A stretch of DNA of 64,000 nucleotides from positions 5,146,001 through 5,210,000 of the forward strand of contig BSBN01000297.1 of assembly GCA_027924645.1 (NCBI GenBank). Reading direction: 5' to 3'. Source of the stretch: Cunninghamia lanceolata (taxonomy: Eukaryota; Streptophyta; Pinopsida; Cupressales; Cupressaceae). Below are positions 1-10,401 of the stretch, piece by piece. The first letter of the stretch is position 1, and the number at the start of each line of letters is the position of its first letter. Position numbers and translations under genes: made by a program. Below the pieces are notes generated by a model. The model saw only the letters and a program-made list of their open reading frames with translations, made no database searches and was not told the DNA's origin.

Positions 1-640
1 GTAAATATGATGGTGGCATCATCCAAGTCCAATGAATGAAGGAAATCACGCTGATGATGATGTCATCATTCCATTCTATCCGCAGGGAGGTATATATCAG
101 ATATCTGTCATATTCTTTAAAAAGATGATGACGTCATTAAAACATAGTAATTAAACAATGTCGCAGACATAATGATGTCACCCTGATCTTTTCTGAAGGG
201 GGTCATTTTATCCATGGGGTCATATTTGGAATAGCCCCTGATCTTAATTAAGTGACCCAATATACTCATGGTCAAATGTTGACCATATCACCCGACCCTA
301 TGCATTCAATTTTTGCTGCTCAAAGGTGGGGGGTCATTTTTTCCAGAGGAGGTCATATTTTGAATATCCCCTGATCTTTCAAAGATCACCCCCCTATTTC
401 TTGACATTCAATGCAATTAAGTGTGGTAGATGAATTCCCGCCAATTACAAATGCAAATTGAACATTTGGTAGCATCTACGGATTCCCTGCAGATGATCAA
501 CAAATTTGATCAAGACAACACATTTTTACCCTAATTTGTCCTATTGATCTACTTTAAAGGTGAAATTCAAAGGTTATTTTCATTTACCTTACAAAAAATT
601 GAGAAATTATAGAGCTCTAAAGTCAAACCCTCATATAGCT
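1..640 (+). promoter_or_regulatory. U3 region of GL-1 rich in TGACGTCA-like palindromes
   Basis: Short palindromic words of the TGATGTCATCA and ATGACGTCAT kind (for example near 50-72 and 125-137) alternate with blocks that read like 'gggggtcatattt...aatatcccctgatctt'. The same arrangement occurs in the other GL LTRs and, diverged, in SL. TGACGTCA-type words are classic binding sites of plant bZIP (TGA/CREB-like) factors; that they act as LTR promoter elements here is inference. Confidence 0.4.
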
Positions 641-746
641 ACCTGTCAACAGATTGGATCCTTCAACATAATGGAATGGGTGATCTTTAGCATTCATAGC
701 CCTTCTCCATAATCAGTCATCTAATCCAAGAGGAAAGCACTATCAG

Positions 747-949
747 GTAAGTAACTGTAAACCCTCCTATTGTCATATTCTATGTTTTTCAGGTAGAGTA
801 TTTGTTTTTACCTGTAGTTTGGCTTTGTGATAATACGTATCATGATGAAGTAAAGAATAATATACAGAAGTACACATAATATAGAAGTACATGATGTTGT
901 AGAAATGCATGTGGACACTGTAGGGTAAAACATATCATGTTTATTGTAG
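747..949 (+). other. Predicted intron in the 5' leader of the LTR gene (GL-1 copy)
   Basis: A consensus donor (TATCAG followed by GTAAGTAACT) at 747 and an acceptor (TTTATTGTAG) ending at 949 bracket 203 nt, just before the candidate start codon at 956. Intron size, position and both splice signals match those in the two GL-2 LTRs (4291-4492 and 19413-19616). Confidence 0.55.
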
Positions 950-955
950 GAATCC

Positions 956-3008
956 ATGGTAGATCTCAGAAGGAATAGGTTTGAGGCTTAGTTCCTCAAG
1001 CCCATGTTTGTCCAGCCTGAGGGGCTATAGTTCAAGGACCGAGTTATTAGTGATACACATCAAGGAGATATAGACCTAGTAGTATGGTTGACAAGATTGG
1101 ATCATGATAAGGACAATCCTATTCTAGATGGGGTATATGTCTCAAGTATGTGGCATGTAGTTGGTTTTTTGTATGTTGTGGATGCCCCGGAGCTGGTAGT
1201 AGAATGCGCCAGAAATTATAACCTTGAAACCAGACAGGTGGAGAAGCATGGGAGGATATATGAAGACTTCTCAGTCAAGGGGATTACCAGCACTTTCAAT
1301 ATGCCAGTTGGGAAGAAGGAAGTGAGTGTGGACCTACGCAAGTTGGAAACAGAGTATAATAATAGTAAGAAGAATGCAAGGAAGAGGATATACCAATGGA
1401 GGTCAAAGAGCAGCACATATGCCACCTCAGCCAAACTACCCGTGCATCTGTATAAGTTTGATTTTGATGATGAGTACCAATACATGATCACTCTACTGAA
1501 TAGGATGAGTGGTAAACCTCATGCTAGAAATTTTGAGAACTGGATGTTTGGGATCATCCAGGTGGTCTTATATGCAGACAATAGGCCACTATGGGCTAAG
1601 ATCATCAGTGATGCATTGGATGAAGGAATGAGGAGCCTAGGAGGACAGACATGTTTATTTTACATGACCTCATATGTGGTGTACTCATGTGCATATAAAG
1701 GAACTTTTGATGCTTTGAAGACAATGGGTAAGGCTGGTGGTGATGCTGATGATGCACACATATGGGATCATTATCCCCAATTACAAAGGAAGGAATACCT
1801 CCGGGACTACAAACTAGTAAATGATGCATTCTCCATGCATCTAGTTAGAACTATGGAGGAGGACAGGACTAAAAGGCTGAGCATGGAAGCTCAAAAAGTT
1901 GTTTATCAACATGGAGCCTAGTTTATCTAGTTTGCCACTTTTTCATACATCAGGATAGAGGGATTTGAAGGACAACCTCTTATGTTACCAAGATACCCCA
2001 CTGATGGGGTTGTCTTGATGGAATTTGTCAGGCAGGTATCTAGGATAGTTGAAGCCTAGAAAGCATAGAAGAAGATACCTCAAGTTTTATTTCTAATATC
2101 CATGGGCTAGTACATGTGCTCAAATTCAAAGAGCATAAAACATGCCATTAGGGCGTTAAAATTGATGCATTTATAGCCATTTCCCCTAGCCAGGTCATAT
2201 GATCATTATGGCAGGATGTAGAGGATACTAGGAAAACCAATACATCAGAAGCATCTAGAAGACTTTTGGACCAATTGTGATGATGAAGCTGAGGTGAGAA
2301 GAAGGAAATACCAAAGACTTACCTTGAATCAAATTAAAACCTTTGACTGCATCCCGATGCCAGTACAACTGCATAAGGATGATGGAAAAGTCATGTCCAA
2401 TGAATATGAGGACAAAAAGGTGTATAATGACACCATATCAGCCCCAGATTTTACACAGCAGGAGGATATATCCTTGGATCAGCTGACAAGTGGGGTGATC
2501 TAGTTAACCCAGGCCTGGGTAGATGAAAAAATATCTAGACTGAAGAAAAGGGGTGTTGCCATTACAGTTGATAACAAGAAGAGGTAAGAGGTGTCTGATG
2601 AGGAATATGATGATTTCCTCACTGAGAAGAGAAAGTCCACAGAAAAATAAAGGAAAGGTCTCCCTAAGGGTAAGAAAAGTGAAGATGAACAAAAGAGGGT
2701 GATAATAGAAAGGATTGCCACATCAAATGTAGGTGCATCTTCATCAGATCAGGCATCTGCATCATCTGTACAGCCTCTAATTGAAAAACCAAAGACAAAA
2801 AGGATTTGTGGCCCGCTATTGAAACTACATAGGTGTGGGTGGAAGGCCAGACCCTGTAGTAGGAAGTGGAAGAAAGCATCCCTTTGGAAGAAGAACAGGG
2901 TAAATAAGGAACCTAGAGGTGATGACTTATAGGTAGCTAGCAAGAAGAGGAGGGCGATGCTGCTGATGTCACCACCCAAGAAACAAAGAATAGCCATGAA
3001 GGGGGATA
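956..3008 (+). pseudogene. LTR-borne gene, GL-1 copy, N-terminal half (broken)
   Basis: This is the first half of the protein encoded in the U3 part of every GL LTR; the second half lies at 25135-27429 beyond the GL-2 insertion. The first ATG is at 956; a second Met shared by all copies (context K/N-P-M) lies 16 codons on and may be the real start. The longest open stretch (1088-1921) shows the unrecognised N-terminal domain with conserved blocks WVEKHGR-like, STFN(L/M)P, YQWRSKSSTY, LPVHLYKFDFDDEYQYM and TSYVVYSCAYKGTFDAL. Stops interrupt it, mostly TAG where another copy has CAG or TGG, including the TAG at 2174-2176 that all four copies share. No signal peptide or membrane segment is visible. 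I do not recognise the family; function unknown. Confidence 0.75.
3004..3008. repeat. Target site duplication of GL-2, left copy (GGATA)
   Basis: GGATA immediately before the LTR start TGTTGTG; the matching copy lies at 25135-25139. Removing GL-2 and one copy restores a sequence that aligns without a gap to the same place in the LTR gene of GL-2 (around 6540), which proves the insertion. Confidence 0.92.
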
Positions 3009-3299
3009 TGTTGTGTGGTTACACAATAAGCCCCATTTTGACTTGACAAAATAGGAACCCAACTTTTTTTTGCTGCTTTGGCTTGTTGTTTTTCTGCTTT
3101 TGGCTGTCTAGTAAAATTAAGTCATGCATGAACACATTGCAAGAGGGTGGATAGGTCACCATGATGAGGTTGGTTGTCAAATTTAATGTTCCACATTATT
3201 AACCTCATGGTTGTAAAATGCATAAAATTCCATGCAGGTTTGCCTTTTGGATCATCTTGAAATTCTCTAAGGGGAGAAAGTTATGATAAGTCAAAGTTT

Positions 3300-4260
3300 T
3301 GGTCAAACCTGATATTCCGATGGGGCGGGTCATATTTCAAACATCAATCATATTATGTAAGATCACCCTGATATAAGTTTATCACCCGATAATCACTTGA
3401 TCTGCGAAGTGCAGCCGTCATTTTTTTACGTGATAGTTGTTATCTGCCCGTCAAATAAATTCACATATTTTGCGGGGGTCATATTTTTAATATCTGTCAT
3501 CTTACAAATATCACCCTTGTCACAAAATATCACCCTATCCCAATATGACGATGACATCATCTAAACCCAATGAACAAAGAATATCACCCTGGTGATGAGG
3601 TCATCATTTTATTTTACCTCGCAGAGGTATATATCCGATGCCCACCATATTCAATAATATGACGATGACATCATTATAACACAATGCTTAAACAAAGTCA
3701 CCAAAATGGTGACATCACCCTGATTTTATCCAAAGGGGGGGTCATTTTAATTTGTGGGGTCATATTTTGAGCATCCCCTAATCTTAAATTCATGACCTGA
3801 TATACTTTTGGTCAACATTGACCACATCACCTGATTATTTTGCATTAGTTTTGCTATTCGAAGGCAGAAGGTTATTTTATCCAGATGGGGTCATATTTTG
3901 AATATCACCTGATCTTCTGAAGATCACCCCCCTTGGTCATGTTTCCTAACATTAAATGCACATAAATGCGGTAGATGGATTCCCATTGATTGCAAATACA
4001 ATTCAAACACTTGGCATCATCCATGGATTCTTTGCAGAGGATCAACGGATTTGATCGATTTAACATAGTTTTACCATAATTTGCCCTACGAATGAGCTTA
4101 AAGGTAACTTTCCAAGGTTATTTTCATTTACCTTGCAAAAAAATAAGAAATTACAGAGCAGAGACATCAAACTACCATATGAGCTTCCTATGAACAGGCG
4201 AGATCTTCCAGCGTAATGGACGGGTGATCATCAGCATTTGCAGCCCTTTTCTGTAATCAC
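3300..4260 (+). promoter_or_regulatory. Palindrome-rich U3 segment of the GL-2 5' LTR
   Basis: Holds repeated 'gatgacatcat', 'ggtgacatcaccctg' and 'gggggtcatattt' words in the same order as GL-1 (1-640), the 3' LTR (18430-19390) and, diverged, GL-3 (54340-54960) and the SL LTRs. No reading frame is conserved here. Probably promoter or enhancer sequence for the LTR gene that follows, or for the element transcript; this is inference. Confidence 0.4.
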
Positions 4261-4290
4261 CCATCTAACCCAGGAGTAAAGCATTATCGG

Positions 4291-4492
4291 GTAAGTAATT
4301 AAATACCCTCATGTTGTGATTTTCTGCATGTTTAGGTAGTATGTTCCTTCTTATGATTTGAATCTTTAAATGTGCATATCATGATGAAGCAATGAATAAT
4401 GAATAGAATAGGAATGATGTTGTAGGGATATATATAATGTTGTGTAAATGCATATGGATATTGTGAAGTAAGACAAGGCATGTTTATTGCAG
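4291..4492 (+). other. Predicted 202-nt intron upstream of the LTR gene (GL-2 5' LTR)
   Basis: Donor GTAAGTAATT at 4291 (preceded by CGG here, CAG in the sister LTR), acceptor TTTATTGCAG ending at 4492, seven bases before the ATG at 4499. It matches the introns predicted in GL-1 and in the 3' LTR. Confidence 0.6.
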
Positions 4493-4498
4493 GAATCC

Positions 4499-7400
4499 AT
4501 GGCAGACCTCAGATGAAACAGGTCTGATGCAGAATTTCATAACCCTATGTTTGTTCAGCCCGAGGGGGTGCAATTCAAGTATGGCATCATTGGTGACACT
4601 CACCAAGGAGATACAGATTTAGCGGTATGGTCATCTAGAATTGATCATGACAAGGACAATACCCTTCTGGATGCAATATATGTATCAAGAATGTGGCATG
4701 CCGCTAGATTCCCCTATGCCATGGAAACCCTAGAACTGGTAGTAGAATGTGCCAAAAACTATAACCCTCAAACCAGGTGGGTGGAGAAACATGGAAGGGT
4801 TTATGCTGACTTTTCAATTAAGGGTATCATGTCTACTTTCAATCTGCCAGTTGGAATGAAAGTGGTCAGTGTGGATCTACAGAAACTAGAAACAGAGTAT
4901 AATAACAAAAAGAAGAATGCAAGGAAGAGGACATACCAATGGAGGTCTAAGAGCAGCACCTACACTGCCTCTACTAAGTTGCCTGTCCACTTATATAAAT
5001 TTCATTTTGATGATGAGTATCAATACATGATTGCCCTACTTAGTAGGATGACAAGTTAGCCTCATACTAGAAATTTTAAGAATTGGATGTTTGGAATCAT
5101 CCAAATGGTCCTCTATATAGATAACAAGCCATTATGGGTCAAGGTCATCAGTGATCCTTTGGATGAAGAGATGAGGAACCTGGGAGGTCTGGAATGCTCA
5201 TTCCATATGACCTCATATGTTTTCTACTCATGTGTCTACAAAGGAACATTTGATGCATTGACTATAGTGGGTAAGGCTAGAGGTGATGTAGATGATGCCC
5301 ACATATGGGATCACTATCCTTAATTACAAAGAAAGAGCTACCCCCAAGATTAAAAATTGGTGAATGATGCATTCTCTATGCATCTAGTCAGAACCAAGGA
5401 GGAAGATAGAACCAAGAGACTAAGCATGGAGTCTTAGGAAGTTGTGTACAGGCATGGAGCCTGGTTCATCCAATATGCCACATTTTCATATATAAGAGGG
5501 GAAGGATTTGAAGACCAACCCCTTATGTTGCCCAGGTACCCTACTGATGGGGTGGTCCTGATGGAATTTTTGAGACAAGTGTCTACCATAGTGGAGACAT
5601 ACAAAGCACAAAAGAAGATACCGCCAGTACTATTTCCAATATCTATGGGTTGGTATATGTGATGAGATTCACAGAGCATAGAGTATATCATAGGTGGTCT
5701 GAAACTGATGTATCTATAGCCACCCCTATGGCAGGATGCAGAAAATAATTGGGAAACCTATTCATCAGAAGCACCTAGAGGATTTCTGGATAGATTGTGA
5801 GGATGAGGCCAAAGTAAGAAGAAGAAAATATCAAAGGCTCACCTTAAACCAGATAAGAACATTTGACTACATCCTAGTGCCAGCACAACTGAAGAAAGAT
5901 GATGGAAGAACCATGTCAAATGAATATGAAGATAAGAAGGTCTACAATGATACCATATCAGCCCCTGATCTAACACAACTAGAGGATATATCCTTAGATC
6001 AGTTTATAGGTGGGGTGCTACAGTTAACCCAAGCATGGGTAGATAAACAAATAAATAGATTGAAGAAAAGGGGTGTAGCCATTATAGTGGACACCAAGAA
6101 GAAAAGGCAGGAATTCCAGATGAGGAGTATGATGACTTCCTCGGTGTGAAAAGAAAATATAATGGGGAGAGACTGCCTACCCAGAAACAAAGGAAAGGAC
6201 CCACCAAAGGAAAGAAGACTGATGATGAGCCTAAAGGGGTGATAATTGAGAGAGTTGCTATACCAGCTGCAGGTGCATCAACATCAGGACATGCATCTAC
6301 CTCATCTGCATTGCCTCTGATGGATAAACCATAGATAAAAAGAATCCTGAGGCTAGTTGTAGAGACTACAAAAGTACAGGATGAGGGCCAAGCCTCACAA
6401 TAGAATGTGGAAGAAGATATCCATTTTGAGGAAGAGCCAATAAATAAAGAAACCGTAGGTGATGACCCAATGATGGTCAGCAGGAAGAGGAGGGCAGTGC
6501 CGCTAACATCACCACCTAAGAAGCAATGACCATCTATGCGGGGTGATATGAGGGCAAACCCTATAGTATTGAGGGGAGTTGGTGGTGAAGTGTTTAGAAA
6601 AGAGATGCAGCATGATGTGCCACTTCCCACCATAATCAAATTTAAGACTGAGAGAGTAGAGGAACAAGTAAAAGAGACTTCCAAAGTAGGTCATGGTGGT
6701 CCCTTCTCCTTGGAGGACACCGTGGACCTATCCGATGATGAAGTTGTGCATAATGTAGCCTCTCAGAAGATGGAGACCCTTGCCTCCAGTACCTGCATGA
6801 CCCCACATGGGACCCCAGTAGCACAGGGGGCGATATTGGAAGGGTTGAAGCAAATAGCTAAAGGAGAGAAAGAAAGTAGCCTAGAGAGGGCAGTCTAATA
6901 GATCGGGCTAGACAAATTGGTAGATCAGGTGACTAGCCCCGCAGTTATAGATTTAACATATAGGGAGGATGTGAGCCCCACAGACAAAGTAGGTGCACCT
7001 GATGCTATAGAGAAAATTGCAAGGGCCAAGCAGGTAGAAGAAGGGAGCAATGCTCCAGACATGGGCTAGCAATAGCATGAGATACTTGTTGAGCCAAAGA
7101 TACTTGAAGTCCAACAAAAGGGTGAGGGTGATAAAGATACATTAGGTGATGATGCCACCCAGACTCAAGTAGATACAGGAGAAATAGATAAATCAGGTCA
7201 TGAGGACATTAAGACACAAGATGTCGGTGCATCAGGTGAGGAAAAAAATGTAATCCAAGATCAAGGTGATGCACTAGGACCAAACACACAGACATCCATA
7301 GATGGCAATATGCCTCAAGATGAGGAAAATACCAAGGTGGATAAAACTCAGAAAGAGGGAGAAGAGGATCAAGCGTAGGATCATCAAGTGGATATTCCAT

Positions 7401-8812
7401 AGGATCCTCCCCCACAAAAGGAAGCCCCCCAATGAGAAGAGGTGCCACAGGATCCCCCTCATGAGGAAGAAATCAAGAAGCTCCACCCAGACTAGAAATA
7501 GATACTAGAGATCCTGGCAGACATGATGATGACAAAGGACAACAAGGATCTGGAGATGAAGTGCCTTAGTGGCTTGAAAAAGAAATAGGTACAGAACAAG
7601 GCTTTGAAATTCAAGAATTTGATGTTTCTACCTTGTTTGCAGAAACCATCATGAAGCCAAAGAGGAAGGCCAGATTGATATCTTCTATTAGAAGAGATCC
7701 TGATACAGGTAGAAGGACTGCCCAAGTAGCACTTCCCACTATAGAAAAGGAAAAAGGTAAGATCACACTTGAAGAGTTCCAAATCACGACTATTGATTTG
7801 GGTTTTGATAATGAAGACCAAGAGGGTCGAGAAGGGAAGAATATCATTGATTCTTTGACCCAAAGGGTAAAGAAGGATAAAGAGAAAAATAAACAGCATA
7901 AGGAGAACATTGCCTAGCTGCATTCATATATAAAGGGGTTGATTAACCTTGATAGTACACCAGCTAATTCGGCAGTCCCATTGACTATCTTAGCCCAGGA
8001 GGAGGTTAATAGGCTAGACCTCATGAAGCATCAAGCCATGATCACAGATAAGTGGATGTTGTCATCCCTCATAGGAGCTAAGGATGTATTGAAATTTATA
8101 GAGGTGGAATTCTTTAAGTAGTTTGAAGAGAAAAGTAGATAAAATGTAGAATGAAACAAGCAGACGATCATTCCAATTCAAAAAGGACCTTACTACTTTG
8201 AGTGAAATAAAGAGGATTGATCCTCAGATCCTAATAAATAACCAAGTACTGAATAATAACAATGCTTTGTTGATAGATATATGGTATGAGGATATCAAGT
8301 TCAAATGTAATATCCTAAAGAAATGTAGTGGCAAGCTCAGGGATATCAATGTAAAGTTGCACAGTATGATGGCATACGAGGTAGAGATCCTAGAAGCATT
8401 AGAAGGAAAAGTAGAGGGAAAGATTGAAAACTAAGACGCAGACTCTGCTATCAAAGCTCTACATGATAATTTCTAGCCGGTGGCTGATGACCCCCTCACC
8501 CACTTGATAGAAGAGGTAATGAATAAGATCAAGGTTAGGGTGGAGAATTACAATGAGACATTGAATAGCAGAAAAGCTAAGCTGGATGCAATCAAAGATA
8601 AATTCTAGTCTCATAAGCATGCCATAGTGAAAGCTAAAACCCAAGATGGCAGGGAAGTAGATAAAATTGTATAGGCCTATGAGAATATCAGGATGACAAT
8701 GAAGGTTAATATGTAGGACGATGATCATCAAGGTGATAGCGATATGAAAAGTGATGATCATGATGATCATGATGAAGAGGAAGAAGATAAAGAGGAGGAA
8801 CCCGAAGAATGA
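4499..8812 (+). pseudogene. LTR-borne gene in the GL-2 5' LTR, ~1,430 codons (broken)
   Basis: Begins at ATG 4499 or at the Met shared by all copies (4547, just after a TGA found in both GL-2 LTRs) and ends with TGA at 8812 behind an acidic tail (DDEE-type run then EEPEE). Three zones are visible: an N-terminal ~400-residue unrecognised domain (4547-5700); a basic Lys/Arg-rich and low-complexity middle with Pro/Gln/Glu repeats (6050-7500); and a C-terminal ~400-residue region rich in Lys/Glu/Leu heptads with blocks such as SLTQRVKK, SSLKRKVDKM and EALEGKVEGKIEN (7610-8640), probably coiled coil. It is interrupted by about two dozen stops, mostly TAG, and by several small indels. There is no transmembrane segment, which argues against an env-like role. 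Partner or substrate unknown. Confidence 0.8.
5717..5719 (+). other. In-frame TAG shared by all four LTR-gene copies
   Basis: The codon after Leu in the L-stop-P context is TAG here and at 2174-2176, 20840-20842 and 56735-56737, each in the local reading frame, with conserved coding sequence on both sides. Either the common ancestor already had the mutation, or the stop is functional (readthrough, or the boundary of two proteins). Confidence 0.6.
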
Positions 8813-9002
8813 ATGGAGATGCACCACAAAGAAGATATATACATCAGGTACTCATAAGATAATGAGTCATCCAGATGGTTGTCAGCTGGCAACCTGTGCC
8901 ACAAAGGAGAGTTGACCAAGTCAAAGAGTGATAATCTTCCATTGATCTTAATTGACAAATTCTAACCGTAGGTCATTTTGTAACCACTCCCTCACCTTAT
9001 AC

Positions 9003-9009
9003 TATAAAA
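9003..9009 (+). promoter_or_regulatory. TATA box of the GL-2 5' LTR
   Basis: CTATAAAAGG in a block conserved in all GL LTRs (24181, 27617, 59766) and in SL. It lies downstream of the LTR gene, about 950 bases before the LTR end, so the genomic RNA would start here and carry the LTR gene only near its 3' end. Confidence 0.7.
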
Positions 9010-9899
9010 GGTTTAGGGATGCCATATTTTGATTATTGGAAGCTTAATTGAAATTTGATTGCTGAAATATCAGGACTTATTTCAAAGTTGTTGTAAATGG
9101 ACATGTTATGCATACTTAATGAAAGAGAAGACAATTTGATTACAAATCATTATAAATCTTGAGTAATTTGTGTTTGAAATCTTGATACCTTCATTGATCA
9201 GCTGCATCCCTTGGAGTGCTTGTCAATCTGCATGTGTTGTTTTCATTCCCTATCCTTTGAAGTTAGCATCATCCGTATCTAGCTGTGGAACATCCTAGTG
9301 ACAATATGGTTTGATTTCTTCTCCTCATGAATGTATCTTGTATGTGTGTGGTTCAATGGCTGAAGATTCACCAAAATTAGAAGTATTCTTTTAGATTTCT
9401 TTCAATTTCATAACAATTCACCATCATAGTTGCAAATAACAAAGAATCAGAAGCAAATAACATGAAATATGCTGACATCTCGTAGATAATTGGAAATACA
9501 TAGTATATTTAGAGTAAAAACATGTTAAATTGATAAATATCATGCAAATTCATATGTAAATTCAAGAGATACATGCAACATGCAAATATCCACTCACAGA
9601 CACATCATTCGAGTAAATATACTGTGTAGAAGAAAGAACAGGTTCATGATGATCAATAATTAGAAGAATTGATCAAACTTGCAAATACATCAGCTATCTT
9701 TGGAAATAGAATAGAAATAACCTCTCTATGGAGTAAATATACAAGAAGCGGAACAATACTAATCATCTAGACAAACGTAAGGGTCATTGAAATAGAAAAC
9801 ATGTCACATCAACCTCTGAGTAACATTAGATGATCATGACCTGATCAACGGAGACTTGGAGTCATCAACTTATCCTAAGTTGATCGTACTTTGCAAGAT

Positions 9900-9905
9900 A
9901 ATAAA
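9900..9905 (+). terminator. Possible polyadenylation signal AATAAA
   Basis: AATAAA about 55 bases before the LTR end; the same word is at 25074-25079 and 28514-28519, but is changed to GATAAA in GL-3. Weak evidence on its own. Confidence 0.3.
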
Positions 9906-9960
9906 GGTTTGTTGTGCAAATTTTTATGCATGTTGTTATGACTAACAATCATCATCAACA

Positions 9961-9985
9961 TAAATTGGCGCTAGAAGTAGGGCCT
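9961..9985 (+). other. Primer binding site of GL-2
   Basis: TAAAT precedes TGGCGCTAGAAGTAGGGCC directly after the LTR end. GL-3 has TGGCGCTAGAAGGAGGGCC at 60720 and SL has TGGTGCTAGAAGGAGGGCC on the minus strand at 49561-49580. The shared TGG start marks pairing with a tRNA 3' CCA end; I could not assign the tRNA. It is not the initiator-Met site used by the copia elements here. Confidence 0.8.
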
Positions 9986-10401
9986 CATTATCAGTTGATT
10001 TGTTTGATTTGATAAAGACAGAAAGGTAACATTCAAGCTGCTCTATATTTCAAGTCATATGCAAAGATTTGATATTTTAAGTCTGTACATGCTTGTCCTT
10101 TGCAAAGTTTTCACAATTGAGCATAAATATTGCAAGCCTTGTGGTTGATCATCATGATATTTCAAAGATAGTCTCTATTTGAAGTAAATTTGTTGAAGCT
10201 TTGAGGTAGTTTGCTTAAGAAATTAGATATCTAGTTGCTTCTATTCCAAAGCCTCATATCACTTCATATTTGTATCATTCCTACAAATATTGGGTAAATA
10301 TTTAGTCAGCATCAATTTTTGACCATAAATATAGCCTTTGGTAGGGTGCTTCAACCAATCTTTGCAGTAACCAAGCCAATTTTCCTTAAATTTAAGAAAT
10401 C
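9986..10401 (+). other. GL-2 leader between primer binding site and gag
   Basis: About 400 bases without an open frame; the matching GL-3 stretch (60745-61160) is also non-coding and similarly AT-rich. Likely 5' untranslated RNA with packaging or splicing signals; nothing more specific is visible. Confidence 0.4.

Larger units (their letters stand above)
1..3008 (+). mobile_element. GL-1: left part of a ~7-kb gypsy-type LTR, split by GL-2
   Basis: This stretch aligns along its whole length with the first 3.5 kb of the GL-2 LTRs, beginning about 540 bases inside the LTR, so the true LTR start lies left of the window. It contains the palindrome-rich U3 region (1-640), the leader intron and the N-terminal half of the LTR-borne gene. 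The copy breaks at 3008 where GL-2 inserted and resumes at 25135. By eye it is roughly 80% identical to GL-2, so GL-1 is an older or different subfamily member. Confidence 0.85.
3009..9960 (+). repeat. GL-2 5' LTR (6952 bp)
   Basis: Starts TGTTGTGTGG and ends CATCATCAACA, followed directly by the primer binding site. TGTTG/CAACA are the terminal inverted repeats. U3 runs about 6 kb to the TATA box at 9003 and contains the LTR-borne gene; R plus U5 take up about 0.93 kb. The length is far above that of usual plant LTRs. Confidence 0.93.
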
